In this document: one piece after another, positions 43,586-54,279 of the stretch
Position numbering within the stretch: position 1 is the first letter of the stretch
How the letters are laid out: every line of letters starts with the position of its first letter
Source: Pseudodonghicola flavimaris
GTDB taxonomy: Bacteria > Pseudomonadota > Alphaproteobacteria > Rhodobacterales > Rhodobacteraceae
Assembly (NCBI RefSeq): GCF_030164425.1
Contig: NZ_JASNJD010000001.1
Location: 124,001 to 188,000 of the forward strand
Direction: 5' to 3'
Length of the DNA stretch: 64,000 nucleotides
The notes under the pieces: generated by a model
Told to the model about the DNA's origin: nothing
Databases searched by the model: none
The model's input: the letters and a program-made list of their open reading frames with translations, nothing else
Made by a program: the position numbers and the translations under genes

Positions 43586-43951
43586 GTGGAAGAGTTGTTG
43601 CGGGAATACCTCCCGATTCTGGTGTTTCTGGCGGTTGCCGTGGGTCTTGGGCTGGTCCTGATCCTCGCTGCTGTCGTTCTGGCCGTGCGCAACCCCGACC
43701 CGGAAAAGGTCAGCGCCTACGAATGCGGTTTCAACGCCTTTGACGACGCCCGGATGAAGTTCGATGTGCGCTTCTATCTGGTGTCGATCCTGTTCATCAT
43801 CTTCGATCTGGAAATCGCCATGCTGTTCCCCTGGGCGGTGGGCTTTGCCGATCTCAGCGATGTCGCCTTCTGGGGCATGATGGTGTTCCTTGGCATTCTG
43901 ACCGCTGGCTTTGCCTATGAATGGAAGAAAGGGGCGCTGGAATGGGAGTGA
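43586..43951 (+). CDS. nuoA: NADH-quinone oxidoreductase subunit A
   Basis: 121 residues from GTG 43586, 6 bases after AAGGAGCC; an ATG at 43562 would add eight residues but has no ribosome site. Three membrane helices of the complex I proton-pumping arm, with the conserved YECGFNAF loop carrying the cysteine near the quinone site and [25 protein letters not shown] in helix 2. First gene of the operon; its stop overlaps the nuoB start. Confidence 0.96.
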   Translation: MEELLREYLPILVFLAVAVGLGLVLILAAVVLAVRNPDPEKVSAYECGFNAFDDARMKFDVRFYLVSILFIIFDLEIAMLFPWAVGFADLSDVAFWGMMVFLGILTAGFAYEWKKGALEWE

Positions 43952-44475
43952 TGACCGGAGCGAACACCGCCGGCGCCGACAAGGAAGTCGCAACCCAGGC
44001 GCTGAACGCCGAGCTGCAGGACAAGGGCTTCCTGTTGACCTCGACCGAAGACATCATCAACTGGGCCCGGACCGGGTCGCTGCACTGGATGACCTTCGGT
44101 CTGGCCTGCTGCGCCGTCGAGATGATGCATACCTCGATGCCGCGCTACGATGCTGAACGTTTCGGCATCGCGCCGCGCGCCTCCCCGCGTCAGTCCGACC
44201 TGATGATCGTGGCTGGCACGCTGACCAACAAGATGGCCCCGGCGTTGCGCAAGGTTTACGACCAGATGCCCGAGCCGCGCTATGTGCTGTCGATGGGCAG
44301 TTGCGCCAATGGCGGCGGCTATTATCACTATTCCTACTCGGTGGTGCGCGGCTGCGACCGCATCGTGCCGGTCGACGTCTATGTGCCGGGCTGCCCGCCG
44401 ACGGCTGAGGCGCTGATGTACGGCCTGATGCAGATGCAGCGCAAGATCCGCCGCACCGGGACACTCGTGCGCTGA
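43942..44475 (+). CDS. nuoB: NADH-quinone oxidoreductase subunit B
   Basis: 177 residues from ATG 43942; ATG 43951 (TGATG overlap with nuoA) is an equally good start, giving MTGANTAG. It holds the last iron-sulfur cluster N2 of complex [12 protein letters not shown] (two adjacent Cys), MGSCANGGG and [11 protein letters not shown]. The [29 protein letters not shown] region touches quinone with NuoD. Sequence is close to the Paracoccus Nqo6 type. Confidence 0.96.
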   Translation: MGVMTGANTAGADKEVATQALNAELQDKGFLLTSTEDIINWARTGSLHWMTFGLACCAVEMMHTSMPRYDAERFGIAPRASPRQSDLMIVAGTLTNKMAPALRKVYDQMPEPRYVLSMGSCANGGGYYHYSYSVVRGCDRIVPVDVYVPGCPPTAEALMYGLMQMQRKIRRTGTLVR

Positions 44476-44500
44476 GCCGCGCCAGGATGGAGAGAGCACG

Positions 44501-45106
44501 ATGAGCGAAGCACTCAAGGAACTGGGCGCGCATATCGAGGCGAAACGTCCCGACTGCGTCTTGGGCTGGGACGTCGCCTATGGCGAGCTGAACGTGGACG
44601 TGGTTCCCGCCAGCATCCCCGCCTTTGTCGAATTTCTGAAAACCGACGCGACCTGCAAGTTCTCCTCGCTGGTGGATATCACCGGGGTGGACTATCCGAC
44701 CCGACCCAAGCGGTTCGATGTCGTCTATCACCTGCTGTCGATGTATCAGAACCAGCGGATCCGCCTGCGGGTGTCCATCCGCGAGGATGAGATCGTGCCC
44801 TCGATCATCGATGTGCACCCCTCGGCCAACTGGTTCGAGCGGGAAACCTTCGACATGTTCGGTATCCTGTTCTCGGGGCACCCGGACCTGCGCCGCATCC
44901 TGACCGACTATGGCTTCCGCGGCTACCCGCTGCGCAAGGACTTCCCCACCACCGGCTATACCGAGGTGCGCTATGACGAAGTCGAGAAACGCGTGGTCTA
45001 CGAGCCGGTGAGCCTGGTGGCCGAGTATCGCCAGTTTGATTTCATGAGCCCGTGGGAAGGCGCCGAATACATCCTCCCCGGTGACGAGAAAGAGGGGGCG
45101 AAGTGA
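44501..45106 (+). CDS. nuoC: NADH-quinone oxidoreductase subunit C
   Basis: 201 residues, 30-kDa subunit family, in the peripheral arm. The signature [27 protein letters not shown] lies near 105-135, preceded by [23 protein letters not shown]. Separate from nuoD here, unlike E. coli where they are fused. AGGATGGAGAG ribosome site. Stop and nuoD start overlap by one base. Confidence 0.96.
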   Translation: MSEALKELGAHIEAKRPDCVLGWDVAYGELNVDVVPASIPAFVEFLKTDATCKFSSLVDITGVDYPTRPKRFDVVYHLLSMYQNQRIRLRVSIREDEIVPSIIDVHPSANWFERETFDMFGILFSGHPDLRRILTDYGFRGYPLRKDFPTTGYTEVRYDEVEKRVVYEPVSLVAEYRQFDFMSPWEGAEYILPGDEKEGAK

Positions 45107-46335
45107 TGGACGGCTCCAAATTTGACGACGGCAGCACCGATGCGCTGAGCGGCGAACAGCAGATTCGCAACTTTAACATCAACTTCGGCCCGCAGCACCC
45201 TGCTGCCCACGGCGTGCTGCGCCTGGTGCTGGAGCTCGACGGCGAGATCGTCGAGCGCTGCGATCCGCATATCGGCCTGCTGCACCGCGGCACCGAGAAG
45301 CTGATGGAAAGCCGCACCTATCTGCAGAACCTGCCCTATTTCGACCGGCTCGACTATGTGGCGCCGATGAACCAGGAACATGCCTGGTGTCTGGCGATCG
45401 AAAAGCTGACCGGGGTTGAGGTGCCGCGTCGCGCCTCTCTGATCCGGGTGCTCTATTCCGAAATCGGCCGGGTGCTGAACCACCTGCTGAACGTCACCAC
45501 CCAGGCCATGGACGTGGGTGCGCTGACGCCGCCGCTCTGGGGCTTCGAGGAACGTGAGAAACTCTGCATCTTCTACGAGCGCGCCTGCGGCGCCCGGTTC
45601 CACGCCGCCTATTTCCGCCCCGGCGGCGTGCATCAGGATCTGCCGCCGGAACTGCTCGACGATATCGAGACCTGGGCGCATGCCTTCCCGAAGGTGCTCG
45701 ACGACATCGACGCGCTGCTGAGCGAGAACCGCATCTTCAAGCAGCGCAACGTCGATATCGGCGTCGTCAACGAGGAAGAGATCCAGCAATGGGGTTTCTC
45801 AGGCGTGATGGTGCGCGGCTCCGGCCTCGCCTGGGACCTGCGCCGCGCGCAGCCCTACGAGTGCTACGACGAATTCGACTTCCAGATCCCGGTCGGCAAG
45901 AACGGCGACTGCTATGACCGTTATCTCGTCCGGATGGAGGAGATGCGGCAGTCGACCAGCATCATCCTGCAGGCGATCGAGAAACTGCGGATGCCGGAAA
46001 ACCAGGGCGACGTCCTGGCGCGCGGCAAGCTGACCCCGCCGAAGCGGCGCGACATGAAGACCTCGATGGAGAGCCTGATCCACCACTTCAAGCTCTACAC
46101 CGAAGGCTTCCACGTGCCCGCCGGCGAAGTCTATGCCGCGGTCGAGGCGCCGAAAGGTGAATTCGGGGTCTATCTGGTCGCCGACGGCACCAACAAACCC
46201 TATCGCGCCAAGCTGCGCGCGCCCGGCTATCTGCACCTGCAGGCGATCGACCATGTCGCCAAGGGCCACCAGCTGGCCGACGTCGCCGCCATCATCGGCA
46301 CGCTCGACATCGTGTTCGGCGAGGTGGACCGCTGA
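45106..46335 (+). CDS. nuoD: NADH-quinone oxidoreductase subunit D
   Basis: 409 residues from ATG 45106, sharing a base with the nuoC stop (TGATG). 49-kDa subunit that builds the quinone pocket with NuoB. Family features: [25 protein letters not shown] (quinone-loop His residues), [27 protein letters not shown] and the C-terminal [23 protein letters not shown]...IVFGEVDR. A dispersed repeat fills the gap after it. Confidence 0.97.
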   Translation: MDGSKFDDGSTDALSGEQQIRNFNINFGPQHPAAHGVLRLVLELDGEIVERCDPHIGLLHRGTEKLMESRTYLQNLPYFDRLDYVAPMNQEHAWCLAIEKLTGVEVPRRASLIRVLYSEIGRVLNHLLNVTTQAMDVGALTPPLWGFEEREKLCIFYERACGARFHAAYFRPGGVHQDLPPELLDDIETWAHAFPKVLDDIDALLSENRIFKQRNVDIGVVNEEEIQQWGFSGVMVRGSGLAWDLRRAQPYECYDEFDFQIPVGKNGDCYDRYLVRMEEMRQSTSIILQAIEKLRMPENQGDVLARGKLTPPKRRDMKTSMESLIHHFKLYTEGFHVPAGEVYAAVEAPKGEFGVYLVADGTNKPYRAKLRAPGYLHLQAIDHVAKGHQLADVAAIIGTLDIVFGEVDR

Positions 46336-46348
46336 TGGCCCGCGCCGC

Positions 46349-46398
46349 CCTGCTTCTTCTCTGTAAAAATACTCCCGCCGGAGGCTCCCTCCGGTGCG
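46349..46398. repeat. Dispersed extragenic repeat between nuoD and nuoE
   Basis: CCTGCTTCTTCTCTGTAAAAATACTCCCGCCGGAGG-type element containing the hairpin CCGGAGG-CTC-CCTCCGG (46378-46394). It is the best-preserved copy and lies within a long operon, so it cannot be a full terminator; it may process or stabilise the mRNA. Confidence 0.6.
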
Positions 46399-46420
46399 GC
46401 CCGCACAAGGGGACAGCCTA

Positions 46421-47455
46421 ATGCTCCGCCGCTTGCATCACGACCAGCCCGACAGCTTCGCCTTCACCCCGGCCAACCAGGCCTGGGCCGAGGCGCAGAT
46501 CACCAAATATCCCGAGGGCCGTCAGGCCAGCGCGGTCATCCCGCTGCTGTGGCGCGCCCAGGAGCAGGAAGGCTGGCTGACCCGTCCGGCGATCGAATAT
46601 GTCGCCGATTTCCTCGGGATGGCCTATATCCGCGTGCTCGAGGTGGCCTCGTTCTACTTCATGTTCCAGCTGCAGCCGGTCGGCTCGGTGGCGCATATTC
46701 AGGTTTGCGGCACCACCACCTGCATGATCTGCGGCGCCGAGAGCCTGATGGACGTCTGCCGCGAGAAGATCGCGCCGAAGCCGCATGAGCTGTCCGCCGA
46801 TGGCAAGTTCTCCTGGGAAGAGGTCGAGTGCCTGGGCGCCTGCGCCAATGCGCCGATGGCGCAGATCGGCAAGGATTACTACGAGGACCTGACCAAGGAC
46901 CGCTTCGCCGAGATCCTCGATGAGCTCGCCGCCGGCGAGGTACCGGTGCCGGGGCCGCAGAACGGGCGTTATTCCTCCGAGCCCAAGGCCGGGCTGGTGG
47001 CGCTGACCGAATTCGAAAGCGGCCGCACCCAGTATAACGCCTCTGCCGCCCGCGCGGTGGAGATCGGCGACACCATCAAGCGGATCGACGGCACCGAAGT
47101 GCCGCTGCGCGCGCCCTGGCAGGGCAAGACCGAAGCCGCCGGTGACGTTGCCGTGGCCGAGGTCGATGAACAGGAACCGGAAATCCTCAGCGCCGCCCGT
47201 GACGGCGGGGCCGACGACCTGAAGCTGCTGAAGGGTGTTGGCCCGAAGCTTGAGGGCATGCTGAACGATCTGGGCATCTACCACTATGACCAGATCGCCG
47301 CCTGGACCGCTGCCGAGATCGCCTGGGTCGATGCCCGGCTGGCCTTCAAGGGCCGGATCGAGCGCGACGGCTGGATCGAGCAGGCCCGGCAACTGGCCGC
47401 AGGGGAAGAGACCGAATTCGCCAAACGGGCGAAAGACGACAAGATTTACGAGTGA
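46421..47455 (+). CDS. nuoE: NADH-quinone oxidoreductase subunit E with C-terminal helix-hairpin-helix extension
   Basis: 344 residues, about twice the length of E. coli NuoE. Residues about 20-190 are the 24-kDa thioredoxin-like subunit with its [2Fe-2S] ligands in [14 protein letters not shown] and [11 protein letters not shown]. Residues about 190-260 are a low-complexity acidic linker, and about 262-344 form a helix-hairpin-helix-like domain ([37 protein letters not shown]) of the kind also found at the end of some alphaproteobacterial ribosomal L21 proteins. The function of the extension is unknown. Start ATG 46421. Confidence 0.95.
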   Translation: MLRRLHHDQPDSFAFTPANQAWAEAQITKYPEGRQASAVIPLLWRAQEQEGWLTRPAIEYVADFLGMAYIRVLEVASFYFMFQLQPVGSVAHIQVCGTTTCMICGAESLMDVCREKIAPKPHELSADGKFSWEEVECLGACANAPMAQIGKDYYEDLTKDRFAEILDELAAGEVPVPGPQNGRYSSEPKAGLVALTEFESGRTQYNASAARAVEIGDTIKRIDGTEVPLRAPWQGKTEAAGDVAVAEVDEQEPEILSAARDGGADDLKLLKGVGPKLEGMLNDLGIYHYDQIAAWTAAEIAWVDARLAFKGRIERDGWIEQARQLAAGEETEFAKRAKDDKIYE

Positions 47456-47500
47456 CGGTTTCCCGCGTCGCGGCGCGGGGGACAGCCAAATGGGAACACG

Positions 47501-47725
47501 ATGAGCGACGAGCGCGACAGGGCGATGGCCCGGAAGGGCCGGACGACGGGGCTGGTGATTGCCGGTGCCGCTCTGGCCGCGCTGCTGGCGCCCTGGATCA
47601 CCGGGCTGCTGGGGCTGGGTATTCGGCATGAGATGCTGATCTACTTCGCCTCTCTGGCCGCCTTTGTCTGGGCGTTCGTCAACATCTATCAACTCTGGCG
47701 GATGCGCCAGGACAGCCAAGGGTAG
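47501..47725 (+). CDS. DUF5337-like two-helix membrane protein in the nuo operon
   Basis: 74 residues. Two hydrophobic helices (about 17-36 and 45-66: [20 protein letters not shown] and [20 protein letters not shown]) between a basic N-terminus and a charged tail. It sits 45 bases after nuoE and 5 bases before nuoF. Small proteins of this kind at this place are a Rhodobacteraceae trait; a role in assembly or in stabilising complex I is only a guess. Confidence 0.78.
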   Translation: MSDERDRAMARKGRTTGLVIAGAALAALLAPWITGLLGLGIRHEMLIYFASLAAFVWAFVNIYQLWRMRQDSQG

Positions 47726-47730
47726 CACGC

Positions 47731-49026
47731 ATGCTCAAGGACCAGGACCGGATCTTTACCAACCTCTACGGGATGCATGACCGTTCGCTGAAAGGCGCGA
47801 TGGCCCGCGGCCATTGGGACGGCACCGCCGGGATCCTCGCCAACGGGCGCGACTGGATCATCCAGCAGGTCAAGGACTCCGGCCTGCGGGGCCGTGGCGG
47901 CGCCGGCTTCCCGACCGGTCTGAAATGGTCCTTCATGCCGAAGGAAAGCGACGGGCGGCCGGCCTATCTGGTGATCAACGCCGACGAATCCGAGCCAGCG
48001 ACCTGCAAGGACCGCGAGATCATGCGTCACGACCCGCATACGCTGGTCGAAGGCGCGCTGATCGCCGGTTTCGCGATGAATGCGGTCGCTGCCTATATCT
48101 ATATCCGCGGCGAATACATCCGTGAGCGTGAGGCGCTGCAGGCGGCCATCGACGAGGCCTATGACGCCGGGCTGATCGGCAAGAACGCCTGCAAGTCGGG
48201 TTACGACTTCGACGTCTACCTGCACCACGGCGCAGGGGCCTATATCTGCGGCGAGGAAACCGCGCTGCTGGAAAGTCTGGAAGGCAAGAAGGGGATGCCG
48301 CGGATGAAGCCGCCGTTCCCGGCCGGTGCCGGTCTCTATGGCTGCCCGACCACGGTGAACAACGTGGAATCCATCGCCGTCACCCCGACGATCATCCGTC
48401 GCGGGCCTGAGTGGTTCTCCTCCTTCGGGCGGCCGAACAACCATGGCACCAAGCTGATGGCGCTGACTGGCCACGTCAACAATCCCTGCGTCTTCGAGGA
48501 AAGCATGTCGATGTCGGTGCGCGAGATCATCGAGCATCACGGCGGCGGCATCCGTGGCGGCTGGGACAATCTCAAGGCGATCATTCCCGGCGGCGCCTCC
48601 TGTCCGGTGCTGCCGAAATCGGCATTGGAAGACGCGATCTTCGATTTCGACTGGATGCGCGAGAACAAGAGCTCCTTCGGCACCGGCTGCATGATTGTGA
48701 TGGACAACTCCGTCGACGTGGTCAAAGCTGTCTGGCGCCTCACCAAGTTCTTCAAGCACGAAAGCTGTGGCCAGTGCACCCCCTGCCGCGAGGGCACCGG
48801 CTGGATGAGCCGGGTGATGGACCGTCTGGTGACCGGCGACGCCGAGGTCGAGGAAATCGACATGCTGCTGTCGGTGACCAAGCAGGTCGAAGGCCATACC
48901 ATCTGCGCGCTCGGCGATGCGGCGGCCTGGCCGATCCAGGGTCTGGTGCGTCACTTCCGCGAGGAAATCGAAGACCGCATCAAGGCGAAGAAAACCGGGC
49001 GCATGGGCGCCATGGCGGCGGAGTGA
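47731..49026 (+). CDS. nuoF: NADH-quinone oxidoreductase subunit F
   Basis: 431 residues. NADH- and FMN-binding 51-kDa subunit, the electron entry of complex [21 protein letters not shown] near 55 and [21 protein letters not shown] near 175 bind NADH and [19 protein letters not shown] near 345 with a later Cys carries the N3 [4Fe-4S] cluster. Length is normal. Confidence 0.97.
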   Translation: MLKDQDRIFTNLYGMHDRSLKGAMARGHWDGTAGILANGRDWIIQQVKDSGLRGRGGAGFPTGLKWSFMPKESDGRPAYLVINADESEPATCKDREIMRHDPHTLVEGALIAGFAMNAVAAYIYIRGEYIREREALQAAIDEAYDAGLIGKNACKSGYDFDVYLHHGAGAYICGEETALLESLEGKKGMPRMKPPFPAGAGLYGCPTTVNNVESIAVTPTIIRRGPEWFSSFGRPNNHGTKLMALTGHVNNPCVFEESMSMSVREIIEHHGGGIRGGWDNLKAIIPGGASCPVLPKSALEDAIFDFDWMRENKSSFGTGCMIVMDNSVDVVKAVWRLTKFFKHESCGQCTPCREGTGWMSRVMDRLVTGDAEVEEIDMLLSVTKQVEGHTICALGDAAAWPIQGLVRHFREEIEDRIKAKKTGRMGAMAAE

Positions 49027-49034
49027 TCCGGACG

Positions 49035-49400
49035 ATGGCTGGCTTCGGCTCAACTCCTGCTCTGGTGCGCGGCGCGGCGCTGACGGTCCTGTGCCTGGCG
49101 ATGCTTGCGGGCTGCACCGAGAAGGACAAGGAGATGACCTTCGACGGGGTCTACTTCAAGACCAAGGCCAAGGCGGTCGACCGCAAGGCGTCGGTCGCGG
49201 ACTTCCGGGTCGAGGTGAAAGACGCCGGCAAGTCGCTGGACGGTGCCCGTCAGGCCGGCGCTTATGAGGCGACGCGCTATTGCATCGAGAATTACGGCTC
49301 TTCGGTGATCCACTGGATCAACGGGCCAGAGGATGCGGCCGAGGCGCTGGTGTTCGACAAGGGCGACCTGATCCTGCGCGGGGTCTGTCAGAAACCATGA
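49035..49400 (+). CDS. Putative lipoprotein in the nuo operon
   Basis: 121 residues from ATG 49035; GTG 49023, overlapping the nuoF stop, is an alternative. The signal ends with the lipobox LAGC (LTVLCLAMLAGCTEKDKE), so it should be a membrane-anchored periplasmic protein. The mature part is about 95 residues with FDGVYFKTKAKAVDRKASVADF and a Cys in YEATRYCIENYG that may pair with the Cys near the end (RGVCQKP). No family known to me. Four-base overlap with the next gene. Confidence 0.72.
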   Translation: MAGFGSTPALVRGAALTVLCLAMLAGCTEKDKEMTFDGVYFKTKAKAVDRKASVADFRVEVKDAGKSLDGARQAGAYEATRYCIENYGSSVIHWINGPEDAAEALVFDKGDLILRGVCQKP

Positions 49401-49876
49401 CCGTGGGGCTGGCATATCCCGGCCCCCGCGGGCTGAGCGGTGCTGGACTGTCCGCGATGCTGCGGACCGGTCTGATGCCGCTCGCCGTCGCGGCGACGCT
49501 GCTGCTGGGCCTGCCGGCGCAGGCGGCAGAGGCGAAGCCGCCGCTGCGCGAGGTGCCGGAGGTTGCCGACGGGATCTTTACCATCGTGTTGGCCAATGAA
49601 ATCCGCCGCAAATGCGACGGTATCAGCGCGCGTCTGTTCCGGGGGATTGCGGAAATCCAGCGGGTCAAGGCGCGGGCCAACGATCTTGGCTATTCGGATG
49701 CCGAGATTCAGGCCGTGCTCGATTCCGAGGACGAGAAGGCGCGGATGATCGCGCGAGGCCGGGCCTATATGGCCAAGTTCGGGCTGGACTACGACAAACC
49801 GGGCGATCTGTGCCGGCTGGGCCGGTTGGAAATCAAGAACAACAGCGCAATCGGCGCGCTACTGAGGGCGAATTAG
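49397..49876 (+). CDS. DUF5333-like secreted protein in the nuo operon
   Basis: 159 residues from ATG 49397 (ATGA overlap); a later ATG at 49457 would place the signal peptide at the start (MLRTGLMPLAVAATLLLGLP, then AQAAEA). The mature, mostly helical domain has LANEIRRKCDGISARLFRGIAEIQRVKARAND near 55-90 and a second Cys (DLCRLG) near 140, probably a disulfide in the periplasm. It lies between the lipoprotein and nuoG, where such proteins are typical for Rhodobacteraceae. Function unknown. Confidence 0.75.
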   Translation: MTVGLAYPGPRGLSGAGLSAMLRTGLMPLAVAATLLLGLPAQAAEAKPPLREVPEVADGIFTIVLANEIRRKCDGISARLFRGIAEIQRVKARANDLGYSDAEIQAVLDSEDEKARMIARGRAYMAKFGLDYDKPGDLCRLGRLEIKNNSAIGALLRAN

Positions 49877-49879
49877 ACC

Positions 49880-51892
49880 ATGTCTGACCTCCGCAAAGTC
49901 ATCATCGACGGAAAAGAGATCGAAGTGGACGGGGCGATGACCCTGATCCAGGCCTGTGAACAGGTCGGGGTCGAAATTCCCCGCTTCTGCTATCACGAAC
50001 GGCTGTCGATCGCCGGCAACTGCCGCATGTGTCTGGTCGAGGTCGTGGGCGGCCCGCCCAAGCCGGCGGCCTCCTGCGCGATGCAGGTCCGCGACCTGCG
50101 GCCCGGGCCGGAAGGCCAGCCGCCGGTGGTCAAGACCAACTCGCCGATGGTGAAGAAGGCCCGCGAGGGGGTGATGGAGTTTCTCCTGATCAACCACCCG
50201 CTGGATTGCCCGATTTGCGACCAGGGCGGCGAATGCGACCTGCAGGATCAGGCGATGGCCTATGGCGTCGACTTCTCCCGCTTCCGCGAGGCCAAGCGCG
50301 CCAGCGACGACCTGAACCTGGGCCCGCTGGTCGAGACCCATATGACCCGCTGCATCTCCTGCACCCGCTGTGTGCGTTTCACCTCCGAGGTGGCCGGTAT
50401 CACCCAGATGGGCCAGACCGGGCGCGGCGAGGATGCGGAGATCACCTCCTATCTGGGCCAGACGCTCGATTCGAACATGCAGGGCAACATCATCGACCTG
50501 TGCCCGGTCGGTGCGCTGACATCGAAACCCTATGCCTTTACCGCCCGCCCGTGGGAGCTGACCAAGACCGAGACCATCGACGTGATGGATGCGCTCGGGT
50601 CGAACATCCGGGTCGATACCAAGGGGCGCGAAGTGATGCGGATCATGCCGCGCAACAACGACGGCGTGAACGAGGAATGGATTTCCGATAAGACCCGCTT
50701 CGTCTGGGACGGCCTGCGCCGTCAGCGGCTGGACAAGCCCTATATCCGCGAGAACGGCAAGCTGCGTCCCGCCACCTGGGGCGAGGCGCTGTCGAAGGCC
50801 GCCGCCGCGATGAAGGGCGGCAAGGTCGCGGCGCTGGTCGGCGATCTGGCGCCGGTCGAGGCGATCTTCGCGCTGAAACAGCTGGTCACCGGCCTCGGCG
50901 GTCAGATCGAGGCGCGCACCGATGGTGCGGTTCTGCCCGCCGGCAACCGTTCGGCCTATGTCGGCACCGCGGCGATCGAGGATATCGATACCGCCAAGGA
51001 CATCTATCTGATCGGCTCCAACCCGCGCGACGAGGCGCCGGTGCTGAACGCCCGTATTCGCAAGGCCTGGACCAAGGGCACCAACGTGCATGTGGTCGGT
51101 CCCAAGGATATGGATCTGACCTATGACTTCGAATGGGTCGGCCCGGGCCGCGCCCCGCTGAACCAGCTGGTCGATGCGGCCGCACCCTCCGAAGGGGCGC
51201 TGGTCATCGTTGGGCAGGGCGCCCTGACCGAGGGCGACGGCATCGCCGTTCTGGGCCAGGCCATGGCGCTGACCGAGAAGCTGGGCGGCAAGATGCTGGT
51301 CCTGCACACCGCTGCAGCCCGTGTCGGCGCGATGGATCTGGGGGCTGTCACCGAAGGTGGCATGACCAAGGCGCTGGAGGGGGCCGACGTGGTCTACAGC
51401 CTGGGCGCCGATGAGGTCGAGATCGCCGCTGGGCCCTTCGTGATCTATCAGGGCAGCCATGGCGACCGCGGCGCGCATCGCGCCGATGTGATCCTGCCGG
51501 CAGCCGCCTATACCGAGGAAGCCGGGCTTTTCGTCAATACCGAGGGCCGTCCGCAGCTGGCTCTGCGCGCCGGGTTCGCCCCGGGCGAGGCGAAGGAAAA
51601 CTGGGCGATCCTGCGGGCGCTGTCCGGTGAGCTGGGCAGCCCGCTGCCCTACGATTCGCTGGCGCAGCTGCGTCAGGCGCTGGTCGCCGAGGTGCCGCAT
51701 CTGGCGCAGATCGATCAGGTGATCGAGAACGCCTGGCAGCCGCTGGACACCGTGGCACTGAAGCCCGGCAAGTTCCATCCGGCGGTCCGCGACTTCTACC
51801 TGACCAACCCGATTGCCCGCGCCTCGGCCCTGATGGCCGAGCTCAGCGCCAATGCGGCGGCGCGCAAATCCGGGAAAATCGCGGCGGAATGA
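49880..51892 (+). CDS. nuoG: NADH-quinone oxidoreductase subunit G
   Basis: 670 residues, the largest peripheral subunit. N-terminal iron-sulfur sites: [19 protein letters not shown] ([2Fe-2S]), [17 protein letters not shown] (His-Cys3 N5) and [19 protein letters not shown] (N4). A molybdopterin-oxidoreductase-like domain without cofactor follows (about 220-670). The E. coli-type additional N7 cluster motif is not evident, as in Paracoccus. Overlaps the next gene by four bases. Confidence 0.96.
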   Translation: MSDLRKVIIDGKEIEVDGAMTLIQACEQVGVEIPRFCYHERLSIAGNCRMCLVEVVGGPPKPAASCAMQVRDLRPGPEGQPPVVKTNSPMVKKAREGVMEFLLINHPLDCPICDQGGECDLQDQAMAYGVDFSRFREAKRASDDLNLGPLVETHMTRCISCTRCVRFTSEVAGITQMGQTGRGEDAEITSYLGQTLDSNMQGNIIDLCPVGALTSKPYAFTARPWELTKTETIDVMDALGSNIRVDTKGREVMRIMPRNNDGVNEEWISDKTRFVWDGLRRQRLDKPYIRENGKLRPATWGEALSKAAAAMKGGKVAALVGDLAPVEAIFALKQLVTGLGGQIEARTDGAVLPAGNRSAYVGTAAIEDIDTAKDIYLIGSNPRDEAPVLNARIRKAWTKGTNVHVVGPKDMDLTYDFEWVGPGRAPLNQLVDAAAPSEGALVIVGQGALTEGDGIAVLGQAMALTEKLGGKMLVLHTAAARVGAMDLGAVTEGGMTKALEGADVVYSLGADEVEIAAGPFVIYQGSHGDRGAHRADVILPAAAYTEEAGLFVNTEGRPQLALRAGFAPGEAKENWAILRALSGELGSPLPYDSLAQLRQALVAEVPHLAQIDQVIENAWQPLDTVALKPGKFHPAVRDFYLTNPIARASALMAELSANAAARKSGKIAAE

Positions 51893-52278
51893 TCCGCGCG
51901 GCGCTCATATCGCCCCTGCTGCTGGGGGCCTGCGGTGTGCAGGCCACCGGCGACGAGGTGACGCGTTTCGCTCCTGATTATCAGGGTGTGGAGACCCGTC
52001 TGCTGGACGGCGATCTGGTGCAGTTCGACGTGTCGATGACCGGCGCGCGCGATCAGGCCGATGTGGATGCCTATGCCGAATGTGCGGCGGCGCAATATGC
52101 GCTGATCCGCGGATACGGTTTCGCGCGGCATCTGCGCACAAATGTTTATGAAGAGGGTGGCGTGTGGCGGGCAGATGCTGTTTACACCATCTCGCCATCG
52201 CTGCCCCGTGGGCTGCGCAAGCTAGACGCCGAGGTCGTAGTTGCGCATTGCGCGGAGAACGGAATACCGACGGTGTGA
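51889..52278 (+). CDS. Small putative lipoprotein following nuoG
   Basis: 129 residues with a short lipoprotein signal ending in LLGAC ([15 protein letters not shown]). The mature part has [40 protein letters not shown] and [25 protein letters not shown], with two or three Cys that could form a disulfide. It starts at the nuoG stop (ATGA) and ends six bases before nuoH, so it is certainly co-expressed with complex I. No function known. Confidence 0.74.
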   Translation: MIRAALISPLLLGACGVQATGDEVTRFAPDYQGVETRLLDGDLVQFDVSMTGARDQADVDAYAECAAAQYALIRGYGFARHLRTNVYEEGGVWRADAVYTISPSLPRGLRKLDAEVVVAHCAENGIPTV

Positions 52279-52284
52279 GGACCT

Positions 52285-53316
52285 ATGGCTGACTTCTTTT
52301 CCAACACCTATCTGGGCATCGCCCTCGTCCTGATCGGGCAGGTGCTTCTGGTTGTGGTGCCGCTGCTGGTGGCGCTGGCGTTCCTGATGTATGCCGACCG
52401 CAAGGTCTGGGCCGCGGTGCAGATGCGGCGCGGACCCAACGTGGTTGGCATCTACGGGCTGCTCCAGAGCTTTGCCGACTTCCTGAAATACATGGTGAAA
52501 GAGGTGGTCTTCCCTGCCGGGGCCGACCGCTTCGTCTTCCTCCTGGCGCCGATGATCACCCTGGTGATGTCGCTGATCGCCTGGGCGGTGATCCCCTTCA
52601 ACGACGGTTGGGTGGTCTCGAACATCAACGTCGCGATCCTCTATGTCTTCGCCATCTCCTCGCTCGAGGTTTACGGCGTGATCATGGGCGGCTGGGCGTC
52701 GAACTCGAAATACCCCTTCCTCGGCTCGCTGCGCTCTGCGGCGCAGATGATCTCCTACGAGGTGTCGATCGGTCTGATCATCATCGGTGTGATCATCTCC
52801 ACCGGGTCGATGAACCTGACCGATATCGTCCATGCCCAGGACGGCCGCTTCGGTCTGTTCAGCTGGTACTGGCTGCCGCATCTGCCGATGCTGTTCCTGT
52901 TCTTCATCTCGGCGCTGGCCGAAACCAACCGCCCGCCCTTCGACCTTCCGGAAGCGGAATCGGAACTGGTGGCCGGCTATCAGGTCGAATACAGCTCCAC
53001 CCCCTTCCTGCTGTTCATGATCGGTGAACTGACGGCGGTGGTCCTGATGTGCGCGCTGACGACGCTGCTGTTCTTCGGCGGCTGGCTGTCGCCGATCCCG
53101 GGCCTGCCCGATGGCGTGCTGTGGATGATCGCCAAGATGCTTTTCGTCTTCTTCATGTTCGCCATGGTGAAGGCCATCACGCCCCGCTACCGCTATGACC
53201 AGCTGATGCGCTTGGGTTGGAAAATTTTCCTGCCGATGTCGCTGGTCTGGGTGGTCTTCGTGGCCTTCGCGGCACGGTTCGACTGGTTCTGGGGCGCCTT
53301 CGCGCGCTGGGGCTGA
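52285..53316 (+). CDS. nuoH: NADH-quinone oxidoreductase subunit H
   Basis: 343 residues, about eight membrane helices; it joins the peripheral arm to the membrane arm and completes the quinone cavity. [21 protein letters not shown] near 35-55 and [32 protein letters not shown] near 210-240 are the two family signatures, with the acidic residues of the E-channel. Normal length. Confidence 0.97.
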   Translation: MADFFSNTYLGIALVLIGQVLLVVVPLLVALAFLMYADRKVWAAVQMRRGPNVVGIYGLLQSFADFLKYMVKEVVFPAGADRFVFLLAPMITLVMSLIAWAVIPFNDGWVVSNINVAILYVFAISSLEVYGVIMGGWASNSKYPFLGSLRSAAQMISYEVSIGLIIIGVIISTGSMNLTDIVHAQDGRFGLFSWYWLPHLPMLFLFFISALAETNRPPFDLPEAESELVAGYQVEYSSTPFLLFMIGELTAVVLMCALTTLLFFGGWLSPIPGLPDGVLWMIAKMLFVFFMFAMVKAITPRYRYDQLMRLGWKIFLPMSLVWVVFVAFAARFDWFWGAFARWG

Positions 53317-53374
53317 GGAGACAGGGCGTGACCAAGACTAAGACAAGCCCCGCACAAGTGGAGTGCTCAGCAAA

Positions 53375-53869
53375 ATGACGCAGATCGACTATACCCGCGC
53401 CGCGAAATACTTCCTGCTCGCCGATTTCTTCACCGGCATGAAGCTGGGCCTGAAGTATTTCTTCGGACCGAAGATGACGGTGAACTACCCGCACGAAAAA
53501 GGGCCGCTCAGCCCGCGTTTTCGGGGCGAACATGCGCTGCGGCGGTATCCCAACGGGGAAGAACGCTGCATCGCCTGCAAGCTGTGCGAAGCGATCTGTC
53601 CGGCCCAGGCCATCACCATCGACGCCGAACCGCGCGAGGACGGCAGCCGCCGCACCACGCGTTACGACATCGACATGACGAAATGCATCTACTGCGGATT
53701 CTGTCAGGAAGCCTGCCCGGTGGATGCGATCGTCGAGGGACCGAATTTCGAATTCTCCACCGAGACCCGCGAAGAGCTGTTCTACGACAAGGAAAAGCTG
53801 CTGGACAACGGGGCCCGCTGGGAAGCCGAGATCGCCCGTAACCTGGAACTGGATGCGCCCTACCGATGA
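53375..53869 (+). CDS. nuoI: NADH-quinone oxidoreductase subunit I
   Basis: 164 residues from ATG 53375 (an in-frame GTG at 53363 is the alternative). Two ferredoxin-like motifs, [14 protein letters not shown] and [14 protein letters not shown], bind clusters N6a and N6b. The N-terminal [26 protein letters not shown] is the amphipathic anchor of TYKY-type subunits. Overlaps the next gene by four bases. Confidence 0.96.
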   Translation: MTQIDYTRAAKYFLLADFFTGMKLGLKYFFGPKMTVNYPHEKGPLSPRFRGEHALRRYPNGEERCIACKLCEAICPAQAITIDAEPREDGSRRTTRYDIDMTKCIYCGFCQEACPVDAIVEGPNFEFSTETREELFYDKEKLLDNGARWEAEIARNLELDAPYR

Positions 53870-54279
53870 GCGAGACGCCGAAGAATCCGTTCGAGGCCAT
53901 GATGAAGCAGGCCCATGACATGGCGCGTGCCTTCAATCCCGCGCTCGAGAGCTTCAGCCCGAAAGGGTTCGAGGCGCTCTGGCCGACCATGCCCAAGGAC
54001 TTCATGGAATTCATGTTCGGCAATGCGTTCAACAAGGAAGGGCTCGATGCCAAGACCCGGCTGCTCTTGACGCTGGCGGGACTGACGATGCAGGGCGCGC
54101 AGGCCGATACGGCCGTGCGTCAGACCGTGCGCCACGCGATCGAGGCGGGCGCGAAGAAACAGGAGATCGTGGAAACGATCGGCCAGATGTCGGTCTTCGC
54201 CGGCATTCCGGCGATGACCCGGGCGCTGGAACTGGCGCGTGAGGCCATGGCCGGCGACAACGAGGATGACGAAGCATGA
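53866..54279 (+). CDS. Carboxymuconolactone decarboxylase (AhpD-fold) protein without cysteines, in the nuo operon
   Basis: 137 residues. The AhpD/CMD fold is suggested by [68 protein letters not shown] in pattern (all-helical, the usual ...A...G.t..EI.e...q...y.G.p.a..a). The CxxC of redox-active AhpD is missing; the protein has no Cys, so peroxidase-type chemistry is unlikely. The N-terminal 50 residues ([18 protein letters not shown]) are an addition not found in plain CMD proteins. It overlaps both nuoI and nuoJ by four bases. Probably an accessory or assembly factor; role unproven. Confidence 0.82.
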   Translation: MSETPKNPFEAMMKQAHDMARAFNPALESFSPKGFEALWPTMPKDFMEFMFGNAFNKEGLDAKTRLLLTLAGLTMQGAQADTAVRQTVRHAIEAGAKKQEIVETIGQMSVFAGIPAMTRALELAREAMAGDNEDDEA

